In this document: piece by piece, positions 25,364-33,086 of the stretch
Layout of the letters: each line of letters begins with the position of its first letter
Position numbering within the stretch: the stretch's first letter is position 1
Source of the DNA: Candidatus Bathyarchaeota archaeon
GTDB lineage: Archaea; Thermoproteota; Bathyarchaeia; Bathyarchaeales; Bathyarchaeaceae
DNA: 40,268 bases
Reading direction: 5' to 3'
Assembly: GCA_030608565.1 (NCBI GenBank)
Contig: JAUWDY010000014.1
Location: forward strand, 1-40,268
The notes under the pieces: model-generated
Seen by the model: the letters and a program-made list of their open reading frames with translations, nothing else
The model's database searches: none
What the model was told of the DNA's origin: nothing
Position numbers and translations under genes: made by a program

Positions 25364-26236
25364 TTATTCTTCGATTGGACAGTACAAGTCCAAAACCAGT
25401 TCTTCCTCTGATGCACTTGGATCATGAGCCTTCTCCAGACACTGATGCTTACCATACTTGTACTTGCTTGATTTAACCCAGTCCACAATCTTCTTCCAAG
25501 ATTCAAGATAGCCTTCTTTCTGGAAGAATTCTGATTCTATCTCTTCTTTCAACTTACAAGTGGTGACCGCGTACAGTCCACCTTCAAACTCCTTAACCTC
25601 GACCTCTCCCTTAGGCTCGATGTCGGGTTCTACACGGATCCAGAACTCGTAACCGTACTCCTTTCGGCCGGGCGAGGGATTTGGGTTGTTGAAGCCAAAT
25701 ACAGGATGTTTCTCAAGGTCTTCAAGCAGACCTTTAGGCTCAGCCCACGTACGCATCTTCTCCCAAGCATCATGCTCAGGTGTCGTGCTGATCACATTGG
25801 CACTAGCCACACGCATCGGTTCAAGCCTCGCAATTTTCACTTCAAACTCTTTCATTTTAGGTTCCTTCTGTTTGGTATGTACCTTCTGGATGTAGTCTGC
25901 ATGTCTTGCTGCCTCAAGTTCTCGTCGCCTTCTGGAACCCGCATAGGCAATGCCGACTGCCTTCACAAACTCTGCGCCATCGATGCTCAGCTCATAGCGA
26001 CCTTTACCGATCCGCTTCAAGATACCTGCCTTCAAGAGTATCCCCAAGTGGTGGGCCAATGCCGTCTTACCAAGACCCGTCACTCTCTGAAGCACACTGA
26101 AAGTCTGTGGCCCCCTGAGCAGCGATGTCAGCAATGCAAACCTTTTGTTGTTTGCTAGGGCTCCTAAGACGAAGGCTATGTCTCCACTGGATTCACTCAG
26201 GGTATTCCAGACTCTATCATCATTCGCGCCACTCAT
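25364..26236 (-). CDS. ArsR-type winged-helix regulator with GyrI/AraC-effector-like domain
   Basis: About 290 aa. Residues about 20-90 form a winged helix of ArsR type (LANNKRFALLTSLLRGPQTF and TALAHHLGILLKAGILKRIGKGRYELS). The C-terminal half (about 135-290) matches the GyrI-like small-molecule-binding fold (GFNNPNPSPGRKEYGYEFWIRV and VKEFEGGLYAVTTCKL). Such fusions sense small ligands and regulate transcription. Start choice: a TAATATA element near 26275-26282 places transcription start near 26254, favouring ATG 26236; GTG 26260 is the alternative. Target genes are unknown; it converges on the zinc-ribbon gene. Confidence 0.85.
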   Translation of the reverse strand: MSGANDDRVWNTLSESSGDIAFVLGALANNKRFALLTSLLRGPQTFSVLQRVTGLGKTALAHHLGILLKAGILKRIGKGRYELSIDGAEFVKAVGIAYAGSRRRRELEAARHADYIQKVHTKQKEPKMKEFEVKIARLEPMRVASANVISTTPEHDAWEKMRTWAEPKGLLEDLEKHPVFGFNNPNPSPGRKEYGYEFWIRVEPDIEPKGEVEVKEFEGGLYAVTTCKLKEEIESEFFQKEGYLESWKKIVDWVKSSKYKYGKHQCLEKAHDPSASEEELVLDLYCPIEE

Positions 26237-26325
26237 GAATAGACTCACATCCAGCGCCACCTAGGTAACATGTCTCTATATTAATCGTTTCGATTTCCAC
26301 TGAATGATAGTACTAATATCACTGA

Positions 26326-26336
26326 ACATGCATGCA
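26326..26336. repeat. GCAT-type motif, ACATGCATGCA
   Basis: Between the Fic stop (36 nt away) and the promoter of the winged-helix regulator. Confidence 0.65.
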
Positions 26337-26372
26337 GGAAAAAATGAAACGTGCCGAAAAGCTGCTTTGATT

Positions 26373-27326
26373 TTACGTTTTTTGATCACCCAAAGGGTTT
26401 GGTTTCTCATGGGATTTTGCCACTGACTTTAGGTATCTGTCTAAATCTCTCCTTGTTATCACCCAATTTCTGCCTCGTTTGAACGCACCCAAAGCTCCTT
26501 TTCTAGCAAGCAAACTAAGGTATTCTTGAGAGTAAGGCGTAATTTTGCTGGCTTCAGCAAGAGTAAGTATCTCGGGTTCCTCTAAAGCATCAAGATACAT
26601 GTCTAAAGCCCTTTCCACACATCGAGCTACAAAATTTACGAAAGCTGAAGCATTTCCCAAATCTGCTTCCATAAGCGTCTTCAAATACTTAGCACGATCT
26701 CGCTTCGGCACAATAGCGATAAAAGGATACCCCGTTTTCAATAGTATCGCATTCATTAACAACCTCGCTGTTCGGCCATTACCTTCTGTGAACGGATGTA
26801 TCCGAACAAAACCATGATGAAAAACTGCAGCTAACTCTATCGACGTATACTCATCAGGGTTTTCTCTCAACCATTTTAGAAGCTCATTCATTCCAAGTCT
26901 AACTTCAGAGCTCGGTGGCGGCGTAAAGACAGCACCAGTTATTCTTACTCCCGTAGTCCGGTAACGCCCAGCATCTTCAGCGATGTTTAACATAATCAAC
27001 CTGTGAATACGAAGCACGGCATCCTCGTCAATTTCACTTCTTGCAGCAACAAGACTCTCAACAAATTTTATCGCTTCTGGATGATTTTTCGCTTCCAAAA
27101 TTTCCGCAATACTCTTACCACCAACTGTAATTCCTTCTTCGATAACAAGCCTTGTTTCCCGCAACGTCAACGTGTTTCCTTCGATAGCATTGGAGTTGTA
27201 CGTATATTCAATCGCCATCTGTTCTTTCAGCCTCATCACAAGTGTAGACGGAAGAGGCCTCAAACTGTCCAGCCTCTTCTTCTTATCAAGCACTCTCAAA
27301 TGGATCCGTTTGTTAATCAACGCCAT
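26373..27326 (-). CDS. Class II Fic protein (AMP-transferase-type) with C-terminal DNA-binding-like domain
   Basis: A 317-aa Fic-domain protein; most family members transfer AMP from ATP to target proteins. Catalytic motif HPFTEGNGR at 177-185 is complete. The inhibitory motif S-x3-E-G lies N-terminal at 45-50 (SNAIEG), which defines class II, where Glu49 would block the active site. The C-terminus (about 250-300, LTLAEASKITPYSQEYLSLLARKG) resembles a MerR/excisionase-type helix-turn-helix. ATG 27326 has AGGAG 7 nt upstream. Four TATCCGATA-type sites overlap its promoter, so autoregulation through the C-terminal domain is plausible. Confidence 0.9.
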   Translation of the reverse strand: MALINKRIHLRVLDKKKRLDSLRPLPSTLVMRLKEQMAIEYTYNSNAIEGNTLTLRETRLVIEEGITVGGKSIAEILEAKNHPEAIKFVESLVAARSEIDEDAVLRIHRLIMLNIAEDAGRYRTTGVRITGAVFTPPPSSEVRLGMNELLKWLRENPDEYTSIELAAVFHHGFVRIHPFTEGNGRTARLLMNAILLKTGYPFIAIVPKRDRAKYLKTLMEADLGNASAFVNFVARCVERALDMYLDALEEPEILTLAEASKITPYSQEYLSLLARKGALGAFKRGRNWVITRRDLDRYLKSVAKSHEKPNPLGDQKT

Positions 27327-27352
27327 TGATTACTCCTACACGCATAGACGAC

Positions 27353-27419
27353 TATCCGATATAAAAACATATCCGATAAGTCTATTTTCGGGCTACCCGA
27401 TACCAATGCATATCCGATA
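27353..27419. promoter_or_regulatory. Four-site operator array TATCCGATA upstream of fic
   Basis: TATCCGATA occurs at 27353-27361, 27370-27378 and 27411-27419, with the variant TACCCGATA at 27394-27402. Start-to-start spacing is 17, 24 and 17 bp, giving two equal pairs. Each site is a TATC/GATA palindrome around a central base. The proposed fic TATA element (GTTTTTATA on the minus strand, about 27361-27369) lies exactly between the first two sites, so binding there should block TBP. Confidence 0.75.
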
Positions 27420-27439
27420 ACACGCACATGCATACATGT
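27420..27439. repeat. GCAT-type motif, 20-nt alternating tract
   Basis: Perfect purine/pyrimidine alternation over 20 bases, containing CACATGCATACATG. It directly abuts the Fic operator array. Confidence 0.7.
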
Positions 27440-27482
27440 CAGCATAGCCAAAAGAACGATAATAATCAAAGAAATAGTGAAA

Positions 27483-27557
27483 ATGTGGTGCCCTCACTGC
27501 GGGGCTCTATGCGACAAAGTCGACGATAAATGCCCGCACTGTAGAGGTATAAGATAG
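27483..27557 (+). CDS. Zinc-ribbon microprotein (24 aa)
   Basis: The frame reads MWCPHCGALCDKVDDKCPHC plus a four-residue tail: two CPHC knuckles 14 residues apart, a complete minimal zinc ribbon. GTG 27477 could add two residues. No ribosome site is evident. The density of the pattern (four well-placed Cys in 24 codons, no stop) argues against chance. Possible remnant of a longer zinc-ribbon protein. Confidence 0.45.
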   Translation: MWCPHCGALCDKVDDKCPHCRGIR

Positions 27558-27583
27558 AAAGCATTCAGGAAATCGCGTGTGCG

Positions 27584-27703
27584 TTACTTCTTGAATGTCT
27601 TTCTATAGCGTTTTCCGTTAGACTTCTGCCAAAGCTCAACTACTAATGTGTGTTTAGCATTTGGGCTTTTCATTTTCCAAGATTTGACAAACTTGTCTTC
27701 CAT
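27584..27703 (-). CDS. Possible basic microprotein (39 aa)
   Basis: Open frame of 39 aa, MEDKFVKSWKMKSPNAKHTL onward, ending KRYRKTFKK. It has a protein-like composition, two Trp and many Lys, and could form a small beta-sheet DNA-binding fold. No clear ribosome site; stop codon just upstream in frame. It converges on the zinc-ribbon microprotein. The rest of 27558-27804 is AT-rich and featureless apart from a 12-nt alternating tract (27767-27778). Confidence 0.35.
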   Translation of the reverse strand: MEDKFVKSWKMKSPNAKHTLVVELWQKSNGKRYRKTFKK

Positions 27704-27804
27704 CGCTGTTCACAGCCCATTGTTTGAATGTATACAGTATTTGTCTTTTATGAATACAAAATATGAATACACACATACCTGCACAAATGGGATAGCAAGT
27801 TTTG

Positions 27805-29100
27805 TTAATCTCCTTTTTTCAGTTTCTTTGCTCTTTCAAGAAGGTCGTCACGTCTGGTTAGAAGTTTGTCAAACTGATCGTCATTGATTTTGCCTTCAAC
27901 AAAATATTTTGTGATTGATTTTGACAAGTTCTCGATTTCTTGATTAAATTTTGACAGGTTATCTGAGTAGTGATCGTACAGATTTATCATGCTTCTGTAG
28001 AGGCGATAGTATGTTTTCTGTCTGCCCCACATCCGTTTTCCATGAAATCCCGCATATATGCCTATAATCGCTGTCCCAAGGGCTACCCAAATCTCAGGTT
28101 CAGTAGCCCAACGAACAGTGTTCTCAATAAGAAACTCTGTGAGATCTTGCACAGGCGGACCACTCGTCACCTGAAATGAATGAGGATACCTGTCACTATC
28201 ACTGAGGCCAAACATAGCAATGTTATCAACGCCAGTAGATATGTTCGAAGGAGAGGTATTCCTTATCTCGGTATCCGATGGCATAGAAATGTTCATGAAT
28301 CGATAAGCATTGTGGACTTCACCCACGTATGGCGGAGAAACCTCAAGTGAAACCGAATACATGTCTTTAGATTGAGACAAAAGAGTAGCTGGCGCTTTGA
28401 AATAGATTCGGTAATGCCTATGATCTGCTGTATAGTCTTCGTACAATTGCAGGGCATCAAAATCACCAATATAGATGGCCGCCAGATCAAAAGCAGCAAA
28501 CAAGGGTTTTGGCAACTTTTCAGCCCCAATCCCTATCTCTGCCGGTCGACTAGCGATTTGCAGAAAATATTCAGGTATGTTAGTGATGCGACATGATATC
28601 TCTATGAAAGCTATGGAAGTATTAGGATCGAATTCAGCTGCCACTCTGGTTGTGTTTGGCGAAATCCCCAGCCAATCTGAGGGCAGGCCCCAGGAGTACA
28701 TCAGCCACCAAGTTTGATCGTTACATAAAAGCGATTTAAAATCATCGAATGTTTCGAAATAAAATCCTTCCGTTTCTAAAGATGCACTTACAACTGGCCA
28801 GTTGAAACTTTCAGAGAAAGTTGCAAAAATGTAATTTCCAGATTTCACGAGAATTTGGCGACTATGAGCGTTATACCACCCTCCATCAGATATCCAAGAA
28901 GGGGGTTCTGGATGAGCACCGTCTTCTAACCATTCAATCTTGTCAAACGTAGGGGTTATAGTGTCACGAATTTCCCAGACTTGGTTATTGACTGACGAAG
29001 AGAATGCCAATGGATACAGTGGTTTTTGAAGATTGCATGCTGAAGTTAAAACCCAAGTTGTTACTATTGAAATGATAAAAATTGAAAGCAATTTTTTCAT
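27805..29100 (-). CDS. Secreted, membrane-anchored protein of unknown function
   Basis: A 431-aa protein with an N-terminal signal peptide (LLSIFIISIVTTWVLTSA, cleavage or lipidation near Cys22), a ~340-residue external strand-rich domain, one transmembrane helix (about 350-370, VALGTAIIGIYAGFHG) and a cytoplasmic C-terminal helix of about 60 residues with coiled-coil character (YDHYSDNLSKFNQEIENLSK). I do not recognise the external domain. GAGGTGG lies just upstream of ATG 29100. The architecture suggests a surface receptor or scaffold. Confidence 0.65.
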   Translation of the reverse strand: MKKLLSIFIISIVTTWVLTSACNLQKPLYPLAFSSSVNNQVWEIRDTITPTFDKIEWLEDGAHPEPPSWISDGGWYNAHSRQILVKSGNYIFATFSESFNWPVVSASLETEGFYFETFDDFKSLLCNDQTWWLMYSWGLPSDWLGISPNTTRVAAEFDPNTSIAFIEISCRITNIPEYFLQIASRPAEIGIGAEKLPKPLFAAFDLAAIYIGDFDALQLYEDYTADHRHYRIYFKAPATLLSQSKDMYSVSLEVSPPYVGEVHNAYRFMNISMPSDTEIRNTSPSNISTGVDNIAMFGLSDSDRYPHSFQVTSGPPVQDLTEFLIENTVRWATEPEIWVALGTAIIGIYAGFHGKRMWGRQKTYYRLYRSMINLYDHYSDNLSKFNQEIENLSKSITKYFVEGKINDDQFDKLLTRRDDLLERAKKLKKGD

Positions 29101-29151
29101 CTATCCACCTCAATAAACCTTTATGCTCATACTATAAAATTGTTTTAGATT

Positions 29152-29163
29152 TGCATACATGCG
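29152..29163. repeat. GCAT-type motif, TGCATACATGCG
   Basis: Intergenic between divergent genes; a second motif, TGCATGCATA, is at 29211-29220. Confidence 0.6.
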
Positions 29164-29256
29164 AAGTCAAAAATCAAAGCTCTTCCAATGTATGAACCAC
29201 TAGAAGTTGCTGCATGCATAGGAAAATAGAATAAAGAAGCTGCAACTACACTTAGT

Positions 29257-29511
29257 ATGGTGTTTGTGGTGGAAGCCTATCTATGCGTCAATTGCGTTGG
29301 TGGAATGACATGGGAGATTGCCGACGAGGCACTTAAGATTGAAGGAGTGAAAATGGCCCACGCTGTCACCGGCCAGTTTGATGTCATTGCCTATATCAAA
29401 TTTGCCAACATGGATAAGCTTAGAGAGATTATAGAGAAGTTTATGTCCTTAAATGGAGTTCAGCGAACCCAGACAGCAGTCGTGATACCGCGTGGATTAG
29501 GACAGCAATAG
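29257..29511 (+). CDS. Stand-alone RAM (AsnC/Lrp ligand-binding) domain protein
   Basis: An 84-aa protein equal to the Lrp/AsnC C-terminal ligand-binding domain without the HTH. The fold pattern is clear: FVVEAYLCVNC, then GVKMAHAVTGQFDVIAYIKF and GVQRTQTAVVIP. Such domains bind amino acids and form dimers or octamers; stand-alone forms are common in archaea and may modulate full-length Lrp proteins. The ATG has no ribosome site and may be leaderless. ATGCGTGCA lies 9 nt after the stop. Confidence 0.88.
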   Translation: MVFVVEAYLCVNCVGGMTWEIADEALKIEGVKMAHAVTGQFDVIAYIKFANMDKLREIIEKFMSLNGVQRTQTAVVIPRGLGQQ

Positions 29512-29533
29512 TCAATCTCTATGCGTGCAACTT

Positions 29534-29899
29534 CTATGAGGTGAGGTAGGCTTTTCCCTTGTAGAGTTCGGCTGGGTATTTCTTTTTGTTTTGTTCTAGT
29601 TTGTCAAGGATAGAGCTGGTAAGGTCTATGTTGAGGATGTTTGCCATGCTGAGACAGTAAATGCCGACATCAGCAAGTTCTTCTTTGATTCGTTGCACCT
29701 CTGACGGCTTGTTTCTGAACTGTTCGCTTTCTTCAGGTTTAGTCCATTGGAAAAGTTGGAGAAGCTCAGCCGCTTCGATGCAAATAGACTCGGCTAAATC
29801 CTTTGGGTTATGATACTTTTTCCAGTCTCTTTCCTCAAGAAATTCTCTAACTTTCGACATGATATAACTAATGTTTGTATTGCCATCAGCACGCTCCAT
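29534..29899 (-). CDS. MazG-like nucleotide pyrophosphohydrolase (RS21-C6/dCTPase type)
   Basis: A 121-aa all-helical NTP pyrophosphohydrolase that hydrolyses (d)NTPs to NMP and PPi, a nucleotide-pool sanitiser. The metal-binding acidic residues appear in two helices: SICIEAAELLQLFQW (about 43-57) and IKEELADVGIYCL (about 78-90). ATG 29899 is supported by GGTG 7 nt upstream; ATG 29860, at the conserved domain edge, is the alternative. It converges on the RAM gene with a 22-nt gap carrying an alternating ATGCGTGCA. Confidence 0.88.
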   Translation of the reverse strand: MERADGNTNISYIMSKVREFLEERDWKKYHNPKDLAESICIEAAELLQLFQWTKPEESEQFRNKPSEVQRIKEELADVGIYCLSMANILNIDLTSSILDKLEQNKKKYPAELYKGKAYLTS

Positions 29900-29960
29900 C
29901 AGAGAACACCTTCAATGCTCAAGTAAAATCAGAGTTGTACTTTTAATGATTGCCCAAGTA

Positions 29961-29980
29961 GTGCATACATGCACACGTGT
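29961..29980. repeat. GCAT-type motif, 20-nt alternating tract
   Basis: Twenty perfectly alternating bases containing GTGCATACATGCAC, upstream of the MazG-like gene. TATGCATGCA at 30067-30076 is a second motif in the same 265-nt gap, which otherwise shows nothing. Confidence 0.7.
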
Positions 29981-30164
29981 TATAGCAGTTTCTTTTTTAA
30001 ATCATTAAGACAAGTTCCAATGATGTGGGTGCATGATGTTAATGGTAAGAACCTACAAAACCAATCTATGCATGCAGGTCTTTGGGAGAAACAAATCACA
30101 ATTAAACTGAATGCTAGCTCCCGTAAAAGTGGAGGAGTGTGTTGGATGCTGCTGTGCTGATTCT

Positions 30165-30860
30165 CTATCTTGCTCTTGATCTGACTCGGGGTTCAAGCAG
30201 TGTCCAAAGCCATTCCACGAATTCTCTTAAGTTCTTTGTTTGTATGTATACATCGCCAGGTCCTTTGATTTCTGTAACCAATCCTTCACCGCCCAGCAGA
30301 GTTGATTTCAATCCTCCGAATTTTTTGACTTTATAACTGCAGGTGTCGCTGAAGGCCACTAGGTGAAAGTTGTCAACAATAAGGGTTTGTCCCGGTTTCA
30401 GTGTATGTTTGTCTATGGCTCCAAAAGTGTTTATGAAGAGTGTGCCGTCGCCTGAAACTTTTACCATGAACAGTCCTTGTCCGAAGAGCCCTTTTGTGAA
30501 GCCTTGCCATTTGACATCCAAGTCTACGTTCTGTGTGGATGCGATGTATGCGGAATTTTGTATTATGTAGCCTTGGTTTGGCTTGACTTCTAGAGTTTCG
30601 ATGTCGCCGACTGGAGCTGAGACGAAGGCGACTTCTCCACTTTCTTGCGTGGTTGTGAAGTCGTTTACCCAGAATGATTGACGCCCAAGTAGTTTCAAAC
30701 CTATAGTTCCCAAGAGGCTTTTTTCACGTTTTCTTGTTTTAACATCTATGTTAGGGTCCATGTAGGTCATAGCCCCAGACTCTGCAGTTATGGTTTCATT
30801 AGGGTCTAAATTGAAAACAAGCATTGAGTAGGAAGGCTTGTACTTTATTTCATATTTCAT
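30165..30860 (-). CDS. AIM24/TIGR00266-family protein
   Basis: A 231-aa protein of the AIM24 family, a trimeric beta-sandwich related to TRAP-like folds. Motifs: ESGAMTYMDPNIDV near residue 30, LKLLGRQSFWVNDFTT, and LFGQGLFMVKVSGDGTLFI. Mitochondrial Aim24 shapes inner-membrane complexes; prokaryotic function is unknown. No signal peptide or membrane helix. GAGGATG lies just upstream of ATG 30860. Confidence 0.9.
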   Translation of the reverse strand: MKYEIKYKPSYSMLVFNLDPNETITAESGAMTYMDPNIDVKTRKREKSLLGTIGLKLLGRQSFWVNDFTTTQESGEVAFVSAPVGDIETLEVKPNQGYIIQNSAYIASTQNVDLDVKWQGFTKGLFGQGLFMVKVSGDGTLFINTFGAIDKHTLKPGQTLIVDNFHLVAFSDTCSYKVKKFGGLKSTLLGGEGLVTEIKGPGDVYIQTKNLREFVEWLWTLLEPRVRSRAR

Positions 30861-30933
30861 GAACTACATCCTCACTAAGAATCATTCATAATTAGATGTC
30901 TTTAAAAGGCTACCTACGCTCTCAAACCCGCCT

Positions 30934-30941
30934 TGCATGCA
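30934..30941. repeat. GCAT-type motif TGCATGCA
   Basis: In the divergent promoter region between the AIM24 and EF-Tu-II-like genes. Confidence 0.6.
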
Positions 30942-30999
30942 AGCAACTAGAAAAACATTAAAGCGAAATCAGACGCTTAAATAATTGGGGAATCAAAAG

Positions 31000-31266
31000 T
31001 TGTCGACTAGTAGAGAATTAAAAGAGATTGGTATTATCACTCACTACTTCGTAAAGATTAATGTAGCTGTTGTGGAGCTGAAGGACACTTTACGTGCAGG
31101 CGATAGGATACTCATTCAAGGAGATACATCAGATTTCGAGCAGACCGTAGAGTCAATGCAGATTGAACATGAGAATATTGAGAGTGCTGGAACTGGGCAG
31201 AGTATAGGCTTGAAAGTCGATCAGAGAGTCAGAGAAGGAGACAAAGTTTACAAGATTCTTTCGTAG
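31000..31266 (+). CDS. Minimal EF-Tu domain II-like protein
   Basis: An 88-aa beta-barrel resembling domain II of translational GTPases (IGIITHYFVKINVAVVEL, LRAGDRILIQGDTSDF, VESMQIEHENIESAGTGQSIGLKV). It lacks the G domain, so it is not an elongation factor; small archaeal homologues are known but uncharacterised. TTG 31000 is favoured: GGGGA lies 8 nt upstream and a GCTTAAATA element near 30974-30982 places the transcription start close to this codon. TTG 30985 is the alternative. Confidence 0.82.
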   Translation: MSTSRELKEIGIITHYFVKINVAVVELKDTLRAGDRILIQGDTSDFEQTVESMQIEHENIESAGTGQSIGLKVDQRVREGDKVYKILS

Positions 31267-31269
31267 AAA

Positions 31270-31279
31270 GCATGCATGC
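31270..31279. repeat. GCAT-type motif 3 nt after a stop codon
   Basis: GCATGCATGC, followed by TGTATACATG at 31282-31291. Confidence 0.7.
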
Positions 31280-31334
31280 TCTGTATACATGGACGAATAC
31301 CGAGCACGACAAAGTAAATACAAATAGGTTGCAT

Positions 31335-31350
31335 CATGCACATACATACA
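31335..31350. repeat. GCAT-type motif 3 nt after a stop codon
   Basis: CATGCACATACATACA, immediately downstream of the minus-strand archaemetzincin-like gene. Confidence 0.65.
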
Positions 31351-31353
31351 ATG

Positions 31354-31929
31354 TCATTGTCGACAATTGCACGCATCCGTTCTATCTTTCGTCAACTTGC
31401 ACAGACAAACTTCACAAAAACCATCCACTTGCAGTGTTGAGGAACTTAACAACTCAGAATACATAAGGTCGATAGGCTCCACGTGATGGCATAAGCCCCT
31501 GTTGTGGCCTAATCCGTGAGCCACCAACCTGCTTGAAGAACCCTCGTTCACCTGAAAAAGAGAGACAACCCCAACCTTTTCATCCACATAATCGTGAACA
31601 AGATAGAGCGCTCTCTTGAAATTCGTTCTATCAAAAAAATGGTACATGGCCACCATAGGATCTGCCGTTATCCCCAACAAGAGACTCGTCAACTTCTTAG
31701 AATCTCTCACTCTTCTAATCTTACTAATCAACTTTTGAAAAAGAAAGGCCCCATAGGATTCTCTGCCTGTTACCACCTTGAAGTCATGCTCAAAGCTGAG
31801 CTTCCCGACATATCCAATATCCTCCCATGTTTGCGTTGGAAAGTAGCCACTCGCAACTTCAACAATCTTGACCATATCTTTGTCGTTTTCCTGTTCTCCG
31901 CTAATCGTTAAAACACTTATGGACTGCAT
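31354..31929 (-). CDS. Archaemetzincin-like protein lacking the catalytic glutamate
   Basis: A 191-aa homologue of archaemetzincin (AmzA, peptidase M54). The zinc ligands of the HExxHxxGxxH motif are kept (His138, His142, His148), but the general-base Glu is replaced by Gly139, giving HGLGHNRGLCH. The downstream Met-turn (LMYSELL) and structural Cys pair (FCEVCLCKL) remain. The fold and metal site therefore look intact, while normal peptidase chemistry looks impossible. It may be a zinc-binding, regulatory or alternative-mechanism form. I have the impression that similar archaeal homologues exist, but cannot confirm it. Confidence 0.82.
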   Translation of the reverse strand: MQSISVLTISGEQENDKDMVKIVEVASGYFPTQTWEDIGYVGKLSFEHDFKVVTGRESYGAFLFQKLISKIRRVRDSKKLTSLLLGITADPMVAMYHFFDRTNFKRALYLVHDYVDEKVGVVSLFQVNEGSSSRLVAHGLGHNRGLCHHVEPIDLMYSELLSSSTLQVDGFCEVCLCKLTKDRTDACNCRQ

Positions 31930-32010
31930 AATTAAGACTTACGAAAGACGAAATATAGTGGTGATTACGGTTCTACAAATATTCCGGAAACGGAAATATT
32001 TCAGACACCG

Positions 32011-32021
32011 ATGCATACATG
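32011..32021. repeat. GCAT-type motif, ATGCATACATG
   Basis: In the divergent upstream region between the archaemetzincin-like and HIT genes. Confidence 0.6.
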
Positions 32022-32135
32022 GATTAGTTTCTCAGGTTCTTACCATCAACATCATGCGCCCACATCATTGGAACTCGTGCTAATGATTTAAGAAAGAAAT
32101 TCTTATAACACGTATGTATACCCGAGGGTTGCTTC

Positions 32136-32543
32136 ATGACTGGACAATGCACGTTTTGTAGACTAGCGAAAAAAGAAGCTCCTGCAAGTTACATCTACGA
32201 AGACAAAGAAGTAATCGCCTTTCTAGATATGAACCCGATAAACGAAGGCCACACACTCGTAATACCAAAGAACCACTACAAGAACATCTATGAAATCCCA
32301 GAAGAAAAAGTTGCACACTTATTCAGGATTGTGAAGAAAGTAACATACGCAGTCAAGAAAGGAGTAAATGCTGAAGGAATCAGCATTATTCAAAACAACG
32401 AAAAAGCTGCTGGTCAAATTGTATTTCATCTTCATGTGCACATCATCCCAAGATATGGTAAACCGAAATCATGTCGACCCCGTGAAAAATGCGAATCGAG
32501 TGAATTAGATACTGTAGCAGCTAAAATAAGACAATTCATTTGA
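32136..32543 (+). CDS. HIT-family nucleotide hydrolase/transferase
   Basis: A 135-aa histidine-triad protein; family members hydrolyse nucleoside phosphoramidates or dinucleoside polyphosphates. The triad motif HLHVHIIPR (about 98-106) is complete. N-terminal CxxC (CTFCRLA) and GHTLVIPKNHYKN also fit the family. TTCTTATAA about 30 nt upstream is a good TATA box, so the leader is very short. The C-terminal Cys-containing stretch (SCRPREKC) is unusual but near the variable end. Confidence 0.93.
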   Translation: MTGQCTFCRLAKKEAPASYIYEDKEVIAFLDMNPINEGHTLVIPKNHYKNIYEIPEEKVAHLFRIVKKVTYAVKKGVNAEGISIIQNNEKAAGQIVFHLHVHIIPRYGKPKSCRPREKCESSELDTVAAKIRQFI

Positions 32544-32546
32544 ATT

Positions 32547-32560
32547 TGCACGCGTGCATG
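32547..32560. repeat. GCAT-type motif 3 nt after the HIT stop
   Basis: TGCACGCGTGCATG, alternating and partly palindromic. Confidence 0.7.
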
Positions 32561-32602
32561 ACCAAAAAAAGAAAGATGATGAAAATGCCTTAACGGCAAT
32601 CC

Positions 32603-32950
32603 TTAATCCCCTTCACTTCGTGTTCTTTCTATATGCTGATTTCTGAACTGTTTCATGTTCATTGTTTGGATGCATGTTCCGTTTGTGACGTATTCTCCTG
32701 CCCTTTGTCTGCTTTGGTTTTGTGTTTGTGTGCAATTGCAGATGCAATCACGATGCTGGGTCCCAAGTCTCTTTTGTTCCTGCATCTGAAGCCTGTCACA
32801 GTCACCGTCTTGAGTTTGCAATCCCTCTCGAGTCTGTGTTTGAAGTACATCGCGGTTTCCGTTCATGTAAGCCTGTATAGGTGCAGCGAATAGAGCGAGG
32901 GCAACGATACCCACTACTAATCCTATTCCCGCCATCATTTTACCATTCAT
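32603..32950 (-). CDS. Small secreted Gln/Thr/Cys-rich protein
   Basis: A 115-aa protein with a clear signal peptide (MAGIGLVVGIVALALFAAPIQA, about residues 6-27). The mature part is rich in Gln, Thr, Arg and Asn, with four Cys including DCICNC (about 67-72), and QTQ repeats. No known domain. GGAGGTG 7 nt before ATG 32950 supports expression. It is divergent from the membrane winged-helix gene and sits at the edge of a metal-handling block, so an extracytoplasmic metal-binding role is possible. Confidence 0.65.
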   Translation of the reverse strand: MNGKMMAGIGLVVGIVALALFAAPIQAYMNGNRDVLQTQTREGLQTQDGDCDRLQMQEQKRLGTQHRDCICNCTQTQNQSRQRAGEYVTNGTCIQTMNMKQFRNQHIERTRSEGD

Positions 32951-33025
32951 ACTTTACCACCTCCATTCTTTTACTCACAAGAAAATCATGGTCACCGTCT
33001 GGTTTAGATGTTCGTTGTAACAAAG

Positions 33026-33044
33026 TGTTTCAAATTTTGAAACA
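33026..33044. promoter_or_regulatory. Perfect palindrome in the divergent promoter
   Basis: TGTTTCAAATTTTGAAACA: 9-bp arms around a single central T. It ends directly before the TATA-like CTTATAAGG (33046-33054) of the membrane winged-helix gene, covering the BRE position. This is the placement expected for a transcription factor acting on TFB/TBP recruitment. Confidence 0.7.
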
Positions 33045-33086
33045 GCTTATAAGGAGTGATTAGTCCTTAGATTTTGTGAGTGAAAC

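Noticed and set aside
27353-27419. CRISPR-like or iteron array
   Set aside because: Units are only 9 bp, four in number, with 8- and 15-bp spacers, and they overlap a promoter. An operator is the better explanation.
27172-27420. Plus-strand frame over the fic start
   Set aside because: It is antisense to the fic gene and its operator, with no supporting start signal.
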